This document shows, piece by piece, positions 23,135 through 34,821 of a DNA stretch of 64,000 nucleotides (the stretch's first letter is position 1; the number at the start of each line of letters is the position of its first letter). A model generated the notes under the pieces. It worked only from the letters and a program-made list of their open reading frames with translations. It had not been told where the DNA came from and did not search any database. Origin of the DNA: Triglochin maritima (taxonomy: Eukaryota > Streptophyta > Magnoliopsida > Alismatales > Juncaginaceae); contig OY821775.1 of NCBI GenBank assembly GCA_963682175.1, forward strand, positions 2,728,001-2,792,000, in the 5' to 3' direction. The position numbers were made by a program, and so were the translations under genes.

Positions 23135-24627
23135 TTATGAATAATATGGCTTGAGGAATTTTCCGTTTAGTGGGGGGTATGGCCCTTTCCCTTCATGATT
23201 GGTTAAGAGATATGCCCCATTGTCATATGCTAGCTCAACAATATATGGACCTTTCCATTTTGGGTCTAATTTCTTTCCATAACCCTGAACCATGCAATCT
23301 TTGGACATCACCCAAACAAGTTGACCCTTCTTGAATGCTCGGGGGCGAACTTTCTTATCAAAAGCTCTTTGCATTCGGGCTCAATATAGCTCAAGGCTTT
23401 GTTGTGCTTTAAGTCTCTTTTCATCGGCGTCCAACAATTCTTCGAGCCTTACTTTGATGTTGAGGTCGTTAGTCAAGTCGGTCATCAACGCTACACGGAG
23501 GGACGGTATTTCAATTTCTAATGGTAGTACAGCTTCTGCCCCATATACCAAGGAATACGGTGTACAACCAGTTGGAGTTTTGTAGGTGGTTCGGTAGGCC
23601 CAGAGTGCTTCATACATACGGTCGTGTCAATCTCGCTTATTTGACTCTACAGTTTTAGCTATTATAGAACAAAGAGTTTTATTGAAGGCTTCTGCCAATC
23701 CATTTGCAGATGGGTTATATATAGTGGAATAATTCCAATTAATACTATATTTATTAGCAAAGCGATATACTTTTTGACTTTTGAAATTGGTTCCATTATC
23801 GGATTGGACTCTATTTGGGACTCCAAATCGATGAACAATATTGTTGGTGAAGAACTTGACGACCGCCTCAGCTGTGACTTCACGAAGAGGAACCAATTCT
23901 GCCCATCTAGAGAAGTAATCTGTTGCACCTAGTATGAATTTGTAACCCCGAGATGTAGGAGTGAAGGGTCCAACGACATCTGTTCCCCACTCCGCAAATG
24001 GCCAAGATGCAATTGTTGATGAAGTTTTGAGGGCGGCATGTGAGATAGATTACCATGTTCTTGGCATTTGACACATTTCTTTGCGTACTCTAAGCAGTCT
24101 TGAGTCATAGTGGGCCAATAATAGCCCATAAGTTTAATTCGATGTCGCATTTTTGGTCCTGCTTGATGGCCACCACATTCCCCTGAATGAATTTCCTGAA
24201 GGATTTTTCGTGCTTCGTCCTTTGAAAGACATCGAAGATACACAGAGCTGTGGTTACCGGGTGCTAATCTATAAAGTGTGTCATTTTCAAACACGAATGA
24301 TGGAATTCGCCTTTTGAGTTCCATTCGATTGGCTCTATCAATAGGTTGTTGACCATGCTTAAAGAAGTCCACAAACACTTGTCTCCAATCATCCTCTCGT
24401 TCATCATCTACAACGAGGACTTCTTCTATTGCTTCGTCTTCACGTAGCGCCGCTATACTCGGAAGAAGACGACGATCTTTTATAACAACTTCCATTTCTC
24501 CTAGGGGTGGAAAGGTCAGACTAGTTGCTAACTTTCCATTTCTCCTCACGAGATTGATTATTTGAATAACTTTATCCTCATTATTCAAGAGATTGAATAT
24601 ATGAGTAAGTTTATCCTCGTTACTCAC
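23135..24627 (-). pseudogene. Tat-type Ty3/gypsy integrase remnant
   Basis: Read on the minus strand, the pieces give a zinc-binding domain (HSGECGGHQ, GYYWPTMTQDCLEYAKKCVKCQ), a catalytic core (RWAELVPLREVTAEAVVKFF, GVPNRVQSDNGTNFKS, NPSANGLAEAFNKT) and a C-terminal part (KRLKAQQSLELY, LDPKWKGPYIVE) ending LKPYYS at 23135. The open frames change near 23929, 23660, 23625 and 23380, so it is broken. Reverse transcriptase and RNase H are absent. The upstream end of the frame merges into the tandem repeat at 24540-24890. The remnant runs antisense to the PMD gene. Confidence 0.85.
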
Positions 24628-24890
24628 GAGATTGAATATGTTTGAATAAGTTTATCCTCATTATTCAGGAGGTTGAAAGATGTGAGTAAGATTATCCTCG
24701 TTACTCACGAGATTGAATATATTTGAATATGTTTATCCTCATTATTCAGGAGGTTAAAATATGTGAATAAGTTTATCCTCATTATTCAGGAGGTTGAAAT
24801 ATGCAAGTAAATTTATCCTTGTTACTCGCAAGATTGAATATATTTGAATAAGTTTATCCTCATTATTCAGGAGGTTGAAATATATGAGTT
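24540..24890. repeat. Tandem repeat, about 60-bp unit (GTTTATCCTCATTATTCAGG)
   Basis: At least six copies of a unit with GAATAAGTTTATCCTCATTATTC or GAGTAAGTTTATCCTCGTTACTC alternate. The first copies are in frame with the integrase remnant on the minus strand (NEDKLTHIFNLLNNEDKV), so the array may have grown from the edge of that coding sequence. Confidence 0.85.
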
Positions 24891-25469
24891 AGGACGAGAT
24901 ATATCGTTCCAGAATTCTTTTCAGGGTATAGCATCAGAAAATACAACCACCAGCCGCATGTAGCTAGAATAATTGGTTCTTGATACCAAAATTTTGCTAT
25001 TGTGTCATGCTTTGATGGTATATAACATCAAAAGCAAAATATGAACCCACATTGTTGCAAAATTTCAAGCATAGTATTTTCAAGTATTGCCCTAGTTGCC
25101 AAATTGATAACCTTTTTCATCTTTGGTTATCATAAGCATCCCCATCTTTGAGTCCTTTGGATTTATGCTTGGTTATCAAAAGCATTCCCATATTTGAGTC
25201 TTTCGGATATATGCGTCATCGAGGAATTTATCCTTCCAATTATGGAATCAATTGACACGACAATATACAAAGTATTATTATGCCCCCGAAGAATTATATA
25301 CAAAATTCCATTTATGGCAACGCATCATTTATTGAGCAATGTTTGCCCCAGACATATATGGGGATATACGGTGTCCGTCCACATGATATCATAGGGTATT
25401 GGAGCATGTGTTGTGCACATCATTGTAAGATTGATAATCAATACGATGATGTGACTAAGCTTATCTCCC
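24891..25469. other. AT-rich spacer without gene
   Basis: No coding signal. A weak partial duplication of a TTGGTTATCA-AAGCAT segment is visible around 25125-25205. Otherwise nothing recognisable. Confidence 0.6.
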
Positions 25470-25845
25470 CACCAAAGAAGCATATTAGAACTCTTGAAAG
25501 AGAATGCAGTCTTCCAAATATATCATTTGCATTAGCATCCAGTAGCGCTACATTGGCGCGACATATATGGGTGACCAAGAGGATGAGGTCCCACCGAAGA
25601 AGCATATTAGAACTCTTGAAAGATAATGCAGTCTTCTGAAGATATCATTTGCATCATCATCCAATAGCGCTCCAGTAGTGTTACATCGACGCGACATATA
25701 GGTGACAAGAAGTCCCACCGAAGAAGCGTATTAGAACTCTTGAAAACATATGCATTTTTCCGAAGATATCATTTGCATCAGCTTCCAGTGGTGCTACATT
25801 GGCGTGGCATATGTGACAAGAGGATGAGAGGTCCCACCGGGCATG
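25470..25845. repeat. Three tandem units of about 120 bp
   Basis: The units start with GAAGCATATTAGAACTCTTG (about 25479, 25599 and 25721) and each contains TATCATTTGCAT and a GCTACATTGGCG-like segment. The copies are diverged. A different repeat family from the neighbouring arrays. Confidence 0.85.
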
Positions 25846-25851
25846 CCATTC

Positions 25852-26590
25852 TGTTTAACGTGGGTTTTTGTTCTTTTGTATATATATTTATTTGGTGTTG
25901 CGAAGACCTCTCAAGAATTCATGATGGAATTCCGCACCTTACAACTTCGTATAGAAGAATGTCTCATCATGTCATGCTCATATCATTCATTTGTACAGGA
26001 AATTAAATAAATGTGAATAACTAGCCAGAAAGTAAATAAGTGCAACATTTTCTTTCATTTCATTAAATAGAAAGAATAAATATGAAATACAATAGTTGGC
26101 ATATTTATGCATTGCACAAATGGAAGATATATAAGCATCCTTTTGCGAACTATAAACCAAAATTGTTGTTATATTAACAATTTCAGATATATTTTATTAA
26201 TAGGATTTTTTATATTTTGATATATTAGGGACGTGGATTTATCAACTCGTGCTTTGATTGATTCGATAATGATCTCCTTTTTTATTGTGATATATTGTCA
26301 CAATATGGTCAGTTTAGCCTCGTAACCTAGGAAGGTTTTGTATATGTTTAGGTTCTTCAACTTTATGATGAATACACCGCGTTAATTTATCAACGATAAT
26401 TCTGATATTAGAATGTCGTAAAAATGGTTAGTTTAGCCTCATAACCTAGAGGTGTTGTATATGATTTGATTTAGAGAATTATTCATATATCATAATGTTT
26501 TGGTCAGTTAGCCTCATAACCCGGAGGAGATTTATGTTTGATTTGTCAACGATAATTCTTATATTAGAATATCATACAAACGGTTAGTTT
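25852..26590 (+). repeat. Second inverted repeat, left arm
   Basis: Starting at TGTTTAACGTGGGTTTTTG, this arm matches the reverse complement of about 33960-34719, with scattered differences. It includes several CAGTTTAGCCTCGTAACC units. Together the two arms enclose the inverted PMD copy. Confidence 0.82.
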
Positions 26591-26731
26591 AACCTTATTA
26601 GAACACAATTCATACTGAAAATGGGATACACAAAGATATATGGCCTTTTAAGGAATCGATATAGGCTATGATATTTGATGATTTAACGGTGTATGAGGCT
26701 TATATCGATATAGGTTTTAAATTTATGACCC

Positions 26732-29623
26732 TCATAACCGATGATTTAACGGTGTGAACACAATCTTTAATGTCTTTGGAATTCTTATATCGACAACATC
26801 AAATACTTCCTTGATCGTCAGAGCTCTCAAAGTCGTGGGAATCAAGTCCGTATGGTGCCGAAGTTGATGACACACGTCGGCAACATTAAAAAATGACGCC
26901 CCACCTTCCCGGAAAGACAACGAAAGTGGTGCATCTTCCCAATTCAAAGGGTCTGCACCGAGCATGCTGCATAATAAATCGAGCCAGCAATAGTCGGGTG
27001 GATATTCTACAATCTCTTGCGGCGTCGGGGATGGAAGTCGACTAGATTCTAAAGGTTCAGGAACATCTACTAGATCTTCATCAAATAACGGTCCAATTGG
27101 CGGTCGTTCTAAGGGGTCAGCAACATATTGCTGAGTATGTAACTTTTCACCAGGCGAGATATTCCCTTCTGAAACCTCTTCAGTCCTCTTAGAATGTAAT
27201 CGCGACGTCGATACTTCCTCAGGCAGGATGCAATTCATTCGTTTAAGCTTTTCCCTACCCCAATGTTGAGGAGGATACCACCCGAATCCTTGATATCTCA
27301 ATGATGTTCGCACAGCAATGTCTTCGTCATCTTCAGCATTAGACTTGTTAGCTGTCTTGGTGTTTCTGCGACGGATCCGAGCACATGTCCCCTCTTTACG
27401 GTCTCCTCGACAAGAACCCTTCTTTTGGAAGTAGCCCGGCGGTATTCTAATATCATTTCCGTGTTCCAATAACCACTCTTTCTCTTGATGTTGAAGTTCA
27501 ATGGGATTGTTGCTAAAGAAACTAGAAGTATAACGACTCCACCAAGTTCCATATTGTTCCGAAAATACGCCCTTACGCAACGGATCAGGAATATGGAATA
27601 ATTCTTGAGTATACCTGTCATACAAATGCCAATACTCACCAACCAATTTCTCGTGAAGATCACTTTCAAAGCAACGTCTGTAAAGTTGGAATTGAGCATC
27701 TTCTGACGGAATTCCCTGATCATAGCCAAACATACGCCCAAAACGAAATGGATAATACGGTTCCAAAAGTAACGTCTTTCCTTTACGAAGAATAAGGACA
27801 CTCGGACGAATACTCAGAAGCCATTCACGTTCTTCAGTTAGTAAAGTGCTTTGATAACGTACTTTTCCGGAGATTAAATGTACGATCTCTTCCCCGTCGT
27901 CATATAAGCTCTGACGCTGTGGATGATAAGGTAATTCTTCCGACAGAGCACGCCACTCTATAATGGGCTTACCGTCCCTAGGTGGTGTAAAAAAGAATTG
28001 TCTAACTTTCTCGAGTTTCACCTCCCTTCTCACACCAGCATAAGCTAACATTCGAGGTTTCAAACCAAGTCCTTTGTAGTTGGGAGTGACGAAAATCTTT
28101 GTATAAAAAGCAAGCCAACAGGAAATATAGTGAACAGGCATCACAGTCGAACATTGTTTTGGGACCTGGTGATGATGGAGCGTCCCCAAACCAAAATATA
28201 CGCTAGCAAGTATCGCGGGGCACATAGCTAATTTAACTCCACTCGCCAACAAAGCCGCAGGGTAAATCACCTCCGGTCGAATAAAACGGTCATCTCCGTA
28301 TGGAAGGGCAAACGTGCAAATCCAATAAACCAGAAATGCAGCTAAATGAGTTTCCTCCTCTAGAGCCCACGGGTTAGCTCCAACTTTTGGAATCGGAAAA
28401 AATGTCTCATCATCACCAGTTGGCAAAGTTATTGGTTCATTTTCGAAAGGAGACATCTCATCACCAACCTCAGGGAAAGCCTTTAGCAGAAAAGGACCAC
28501 CGTAAAAGAATCTCAGCCACATGTTGGGAGTAATTCTGCATTGAACTTGAGTTGTCACCGGTACATCGTCGAAGTCAAATGCAGCATCACCTTCAAGATC
28601 ATGTAGATTGAGCTTTGGATCAACTACCATATGGTGTTCTTTATTATTTTTCAGACTAGATTGTTTCCACAGTACCAGGTTCCTGAAAATCTTAAACAAG
28701 AGCCTCATACAATATGGATAACGATAATTACCGTCACCGTCAGTCCGGTCCTTTATGAAATCTGGAGGCACACACTCTTCGTATAAATCTCCAGAAATTG
28801 GAAGTCCAGTGAGTTGAGAAAAATCCCACAAGTTCGGCGAAAACTCTCCTTCACGAGTAAAAGTAGTGTTATATCTCGGCGTCCATAATTCCGCAAATGC
28901 TTGAATAAGACCATCATAGCGATGATACGTGAACATAGAAGCATATACAGCGTCATATAAGCCTATACTCCTCAATTTAATTCCGTAATGCTCTAGACAA
29001 TAACGAGTCCACTCGACTTGGCCACTACGGAAGATAGGTAAACCCCGAAGGCTTAGTTGCCCATACCACCCAGGTTTCTTCCCTTGCCGAAAGGATTCCT
29101 GTAAGCATTCAATGGCCAAGCATACGCTGAGAGGTTTCCTGGGATCACTAGGCGACAAAATCATGTATGGTCGGTTACTTCCATCACCTGAGTTAGTAGA
29201 ACCATGCATCCCCCGGCTACCCGGATGCAAATCAACGATAATAGCTCGTTTCTGAGTTAATAGCCCAGTTTTCATGAGATCTGGAACCTTGCATATATCA
29301 TGATCTTTATAGATACTATAGGATGGAGGATGATGGATAATTGTCCCGCGTAAAGATTGGCGTCCACGCAATATTGCGTACTCTACTGCAATAACTTCAG
29401 ATCTATCGCGATGGCCCAAGTGATACTTCAGATCGATGTCAGAAGGGAACCAAACCGGAATGTCGTCGTGGCGATCGAAGCTCCACCTGCCATCCGACTT
29501 ATAGTGAAGACACCGACTTATGTCAGAAGTGATGTTCTCTCCTCTAAAAGGTGAGAAAGCTCGAGCTACTCGCTTGGAACTCGAGAGACGCATGGAACAA
29601 CCACTTGAATGATAGAAGGACAT
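26732..29623 (-). pseudogene. Truncated inverted copy of the PMD gene
   Basis: On the minus strand this gives about 963 residues, the same as exon 1 of 15820-21557 except for roughly eight substitutions. After VFDVVDI it leaves the homology and ends with an unrelated tail RIPKTLKIVFTPLNHRL. The exon-1 end, all later exons and the coiled coil are missing. The promoter region and the 5' noncoding exon (about 29870-30060) are kept. It is uninterrupted, so a shortened protein is conceivable, but I regard it as a broken copy. Confidence 0.8.
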
Positions 29624-30688
29624 CCTAGTTACATTTTCAAAGCAACAAAGTAGCATGTGGAGCGAGTTGTACGAGATTCAAAAAAATAAAAAATAATAAT
29701 AATCATTCAAGTATTGCAAGTCAATTCCTACAAAAGCAAACGGTGATCCAGGATTCTCCATGGGAACTAAAAAATTACACGTCACATAACTTCCCATGTC
29801 GCAGGAATCAAAGATGAAAACATAGGTCATGTTGCGAGCTTTTACAAAAAAAAAGGGGGACGTAAAAGTTACCTGTCTCGAACAAGAGGTTATAGTCACT
29901 CGAATGCTCTTGAGAACGACGTCCCGTGAATGTAGGGGGTTACTGCCAGCTAGCTTACCAGAATCAAATGAGCAAGAAAATAAGCCGGGCAAGATTCTAC
30001 TTAAGAGCACAGAAGTGTTGATTTCTCCTCACCAATCATCCCACCTATATATATTATAATAATAATAAAATGTATCCACCAAGAAACTTTCACGTAACCG
30101 AATGAAAATTTCCACGTGGTCAATAAAATTACGTATTTGGCATTAGAGGGGAAAAAGTCACGTAGCCATAGGGTAAAAAAAAGATTTGACGAAAATAGTT
30201 GATGGAGAGTAATTAAAATAACTAACTCATCTTTAACCATCAAGGACCATACCTATAACATGAAAACATGCACCCCTAATATATTGGAAATAACTTTCTC
30301 AAGAAGTTATGATTCACAATATTCATCATATCTTCTTGAGGGGGCAAACTGTTGACACAAAAAAAAAATACATCTCCAACCAAAAAAAGAAAAAAAACTA
30401 ATGATTGTCAACCAATTGTCATCCCATATTAGTAGGAATGTGTGCAATTTGGAACTATACTGAGATGTAGATTGAGCGATAACATCAAAACGAAAAATTA
30501 GGAAATTATTGAATTGCAATTTGATGTAGCATTTTAGTGATCAATCTTTTGATCTATATTTATTAGATTGGACATGAAAATAGTCAAAACATGAAGAAAT
30601 GTGGAATATCACGAGATCCAAAGGTGAAAACGAAACTTTCCCATTAAATAAGAAACAAAAAAAAGAATTTTAAAGCATCCACGTAAGA
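26789..30688 (-). repeat. Large inverted repeat, right arm
   Basis: The reverse complement of 14754-18657. Outside it, from 30689, the sequence differs from that flanking the left arm, so the homology ends sharply at AAAGCATCCACGTAAG. Confidence 0.9.
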
Positions 30689-31288
30689 CCAAGCATGGGT
30701 TACTATTTTAAAAAAAAAGGGGGAAAATAGTGCATGTCCATAATCCCACGTTCATGCATGCAAAACTACCTCTACCAAGACCAATTCCATACACCACGTA
30801 AACCCATCATCTCAATCCTACCTCTAATCCAACTTCCATGACATGCACAAACACACACGTCAAACCCAAGCCAACTCCCACGATCACCCATAATTCCCAT
30901 TCACTTCCTCATCTCAATTCACTATAAAAGCCCCTCCTTCACTTCGAAGAAAAAAAAAAGGAAAAAGAAAAAAAAGAGAAAAGAGAGAAAAAAGGAACCA
31001 AATACAAAACACATACACACCAGTGAGAGGAAGAGACAACCGCGTCTACTCCGGCAACGACGACTCCGACTCCGCAGCCACTCCAACTTGCAGCAACAAA
31101 GACTCCGGCAACAACGTTGTCTTCATAACAACCCCGCAGCAACTTCGGCTTCGTCGACTTCACGTCTTCGTAGCAACTTCGCGTCGACTCTAACTTCGTT
31201 AAGTATCCGCAACGACTCCGGCAGGTGTAATATTAGCACCGGCGATTGTTTCACTTTAAATAAAAGAAGTAATAATAAAATACAGTCA
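30689..31288 (+). other. Promoter-like region of unknown element
   Basis: TATAAAAG at 30923-30930 is followed by an A/G-rich stretch and then a C-rich segment with repeated ACTCCGGCAAC (about 31040-31225). The layout resembles the U3-R-U5 order of an LTR or the promoter of an element, but no ends were found. No credible protein is encoded. Confidence 0.4.
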
Positions 31289-31560
31289 GCTCGGCCACTT
31301 TCTTTTTGAGGAATTGTACCCGGGTGGTTGCCAAACACGATTATTCCGGCCACTTTCCTTTTGAGGAATTGTACCCGGATAATCGTTCGATTTACCGAAT
31401 ACAATCATTCCGGTCACTTTCCTTTTGAGGAATTGTACCCGGGTGGTTGTCAAACATGGTTATTCCGGCAACTTTCCTTTTGAGGAATTGTACCCAGATA
31501 ATCGTCTCTCATACGTCATTCCGGCCACTTTCCTTTTGAGGAATTGTACCCGGATTGATG
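31289..31560. repeat. Five-copy alternating tandem repeat
   Basis: Five units begin with CGGCCACTTTCCTTTTGAGG followed by AATTGTACCCGG (about 31289, 31348, 31411, 31468 and 31521). The variable part alternates: GTGGTTG-CAAACA in units 1 and 3, ATAATCGT in units 2 and 4. This implies amplification of a dimer. Confidence 0.85.
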
Positions 31561-33119
31561 TTCATATTTTTGGCAAAAAAAAGAGGCGCCGGAAGGCTGC
31601 CGAAATTGAGCCAGAAAATGAAAAATGCTCGAACCAAATAAATATAACGGTTCTAAGTTTGATACAAAATAATAACAATAATAACCAAAACCACATTGAA
31701 TTGACTTATAAATGAAAATTTCGGATCAACATACATGATTGGTCACCGTCGCAATATCATATGAGCGTTAAATAAGAGAAATCAAATGACCCAAACCGGG
31801 GTCAAAACTTTGTGTACGCCAACAACGTGAATATTAATGGGGTAAAACAGCAAAAATTCAATGTTGAAACTTACAATTAACTGGATCCGGTTCACGGGAA
31901 AACTTGGACGACCAAAAGAAGTATACGTACTGTGATCTTAATTGGCATTAGAACAACGATTATACTGAAACAATTTAATTAATGAATTGATCTAGACTCA
32001 AATCCAAAAGCTTCAACATACACGAATTGAAGCACCACTTAGAAATCAACAGCTTGGCTTCTTAAAATCCAAACACCATTCTGGTCGTTAATGACAACAA
32101 ATATAAAAAAACAATTATATTTTCATCATATGTGGATTTCAACCTTCTGTTAAAAGGTGAATTCTTTTGTGTCCTAAATAGCTTTCAGACTAGGAACGCA
32201 TCCAGATCAGGATCAGAGATTAAATGAACTCTAGTAATGTTCGTAATGTGTTGAAAAGATTATCGTGTTGAAATCTGATAATAATTTGACTTCGATTTAA
32301 ATCGTTATACCTCATTGAACATAAATTACTGACGAAGGTGTGAAGATAGTTACGGCTTCCAAATCCTAATCAATGAATGCAAAATGTAAAAAAGGAAAGA
32401 AAGAAAGAAAGAAAGAAAGAAAGAAACGAACGTGAATATGGTCTTCTTTATGTATATATGGATTCGGCATCAAAATAAAGAAAAGAATCCGAAATACATT
32501 TATATCGATTTCATCCAGATCGGTCCGAACGTAATGTGCAAGTGATGCACTTACTTGGGTGGAATACCAAGATGAAACTTCTATATCGGTTATGAATTAT
32601 GTATAAACAAATGTAATTTTCAAATCCATTATATCTCAAGGGGATGGATATGTGAATCCGCTCAAGGAAATGGATATATGAACCCATGCACCAACACTAC
32701 GTGCATGACTACGAGCACTTTAAGGGATTTTGTATGATGACCCATAAATAAGTTGAAATCAAGAAAACAACTCCCAAGTATGTGATGAAAGAAAGGAGGT
32801 CTACTGAGATGGACGAAATTGCAGAATAATCCAAGATGTGGAAAAGTTTGTCAAATCAACTCCAATCCAGACAAATATCAAAATAGTCTATCCCAAATGG
32901 ACAAAATTACAAATCCACTCCTAAATGTGGATAAATTACTACAATATATAAGTTGTACCATTTGATTTGCAAAAATCAATCTTAAAATACAAATTGTCAA
33001 CCTAAATGGAGAAAATCACAAATCCTTCCCTAGATATGGATAAATTGCAAAACAAATCTTCAAAGTTGTAACATATGTTAAGCAACCTTAAAATATGAAA
33101 ACAAATTAAAATATAATTA
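31561..33119. other. AT-rich spacer without gene
   Basis: No coding region. A GAAA microsatellite lies at about 32396-32426. The part from about 32800 to 33090 has a loose repeat of AAATGGA-AAAATTACAAATCC type. Nothing else recognised. Confidence 0.6.
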
Positions 33120-33290
33120 GTGACTACTCTAATAGTAAGAGAGGATGCACGCCAAGCTGGATCTTGGGTTCCCTCTCTCTTATCGTTGGAGTTGAAACTA
33201 AAATACGGACTACCTTAGCCGTAAGCGAGGATGCACGTCAAGCTTGATCTTGGGTTCCCTCTCCCTTACTGGCGATGGAGTCTTCATTTA
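33120..33290. repeat. Duplicated segment shared with 21745-21790
   Basis: Two neighbouring copies carry GAGGATGCACG(C/T)CAAGCT and GATCTTGGGTTCCCTCTC (about 33150 and 33225). The reverse complement is found once downstream of the PMD gene at about 21745-21790, linking this flank to the left half of the block. Confidence 0.75.
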
Positions 33291-33335
33291 ACAAATCAAA
33301 TCAAATCAAATAAACAAAACAAAACAAAATATACA

Positions 33336-34270
33336 AACCCTCCGGGTCACGAGGCTAAACTGTCCAATATACTTAACAAATTATATACATAAAATATTCT
33401 CCTAGTTATGAGTTTAAACTAACTATCTGATGATATTCAAATATAAAAATCATCGACGATATAACAAATACATACATATAAAACCCCTCCGGGTTACAAG
33501 GCTAAACTGACCAAAACATTATAATATCTCTATCAAAATAATAATTATCCAAACCAGTCAAATACACATAAATATCCCCTCCAAGTCACGAGGCTAAACT
33601 GTCCAATATATTTAATGTATATACATAAAATATTCTCCGAGTTATGAGATTAAACTAACTATTTGATGATATTCAAATATAAGAATCATCGACAATATAA
33701 CAAATACATACATACAAACCCTCCAGGTTACGAGACTAAACTGACCAAAACATTATAATATCGATCAAAAGGATAATCGTCCAAACAAGTCCAATAATAC
33801 ATACACAAACCCTCCGGGTCACGAGGCTAAACTGTCCAAGACACTCAACAAATTGAGTATATAAAATATTCTCCCAATTATGAGATTAAACTAACTATTT
33901 GATGATATTTATACATAAGAATCATCGGCAATATAACAAAGATACATATACACAAATCACCTCCTAGGTTATGAGGTTAAACTAACCGTTTGTATGATAT
34001 TCTAATATAAGAATTATCGTTGACAAATCAAACATAAATCTCCTCCGGGTTATGAGGCTAAACTGACCAAAACATTATGATATATGAATAATTCTCTAAA
34101 TCAAATCATATACAACACCTCTAGGTTATGAGGCTAAACTAACCATTTTTTACGACATTCTAATATCAGAATTATCGTTGATAAATTAACGCGGTGTATT
34201 CATCATAAAATTGAAGAACCTAAACATATACAAAACATTCCTAGGTTACGAGGCTAAACTGACCATATTG
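33336..34270. repeat. Higher-order tandem repeat, about 240-bp unit of three subunits
   Basis: Subunits of about 80 bp each carry one of CACGAGGCTAAACTGTCC, ATGAGTTTAAACTAACT or TACAAGGCTAAACTGACC, in that order. The triplet recurs at about 33336, 33576 and 33807, with degraded copies to 34270. On the opposite strand this is the AGTTTAGCCTCGT family seen at 21900-22200 and 26290-26560. Confidence 0.85.
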
Positions 34271-34719
34271 TGACAATATATCACAATAAAAAGGGAGATC
34301 ATTATCGAATCAATCAAAGCACGAGTCGATAAATCCCCATCCCTAATATATCGAAATATAAAAAATCCTATTAATAAAATATATCTGAAATTGTTAATAT
34401 AACAACAATTTTGGTTTATAGTTCGCAAAAGGATGCTTATATATCTTCTATTTGTGCAATGCATAAATATGCCAACTATTGTATTTCATATTTATTCTTT
34501 CTATTTAATGAAATGAAAGAAAATGTTGTACTTATTTACTTTCTGGCTAGTTATTCACATTTATTTAATTTCCTGTACAAATGAATGATATGAGCATGAC
34601 ATGATGAGGCATTCTTCTATACGAAGTTGTAAGGTGCGGAATTCCATCATAAATTCTTGAGAGGTCTTCGCAACACCAAATAAATATATATACAAAAAAA
34701 CAAAAACCCACGTTAAACA

Positions 34720-34821
34720 ATTGTATATATGTTGGTGTACCAGTTGGCCTTTTTTGTTGGTAATATCCTCGTGTTGTGTTTTATTAAAAATTTAATTTCT
34801 TCCGCTTTTGAGGATGTTACA
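34720..34821. repeat. Possible LTR terminus (…GAGGATGTTACA)
   Basis: The segment ends with GATGTTACA, as Ty3/gypsy LTRs often do, and its reverse complement matches the start of an LTR-like sequence at 38283. It may be the far end of the chromovirus LTR broken at 14753. Because such LTRs have matching inverted ends, it could equally be the start of another LTR on the minus strand. Confidence 0.45.

Larger units (their letters stand above)
14754..34719. mobile_element. Composite block with inverted PMD gene copies, integrase remnant and tandem repeats
   Basis: The block lies between the chromovirus LTR start and a possible LTR end. It contains a forward segment 14754-18657 that recurs inverted at 26789-30688, and a second inverted pair, about 25852-26590 and 33960-34719. 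The PMD gene lies antisense to a Tat-type integrase remnant. Extra antisense genes downstream of pol, and repeat-rich 3' untranslated regions, are known in the Tat lineage (Retand, Ogre) of Ty3/gypsy elements. I therefore infer one or two rearranged Tat-type elements. The exact ends, LTRs and target duplication could not be established. Confidence 0.5.

Noticed and set aside
31289..31560. Regularly repeated units that look at first like a CRISPR array
   Set aside because: Units are directly adjacent with alternating, related variable parts, the genome is a plant nuclear one, and no cas genes exist.
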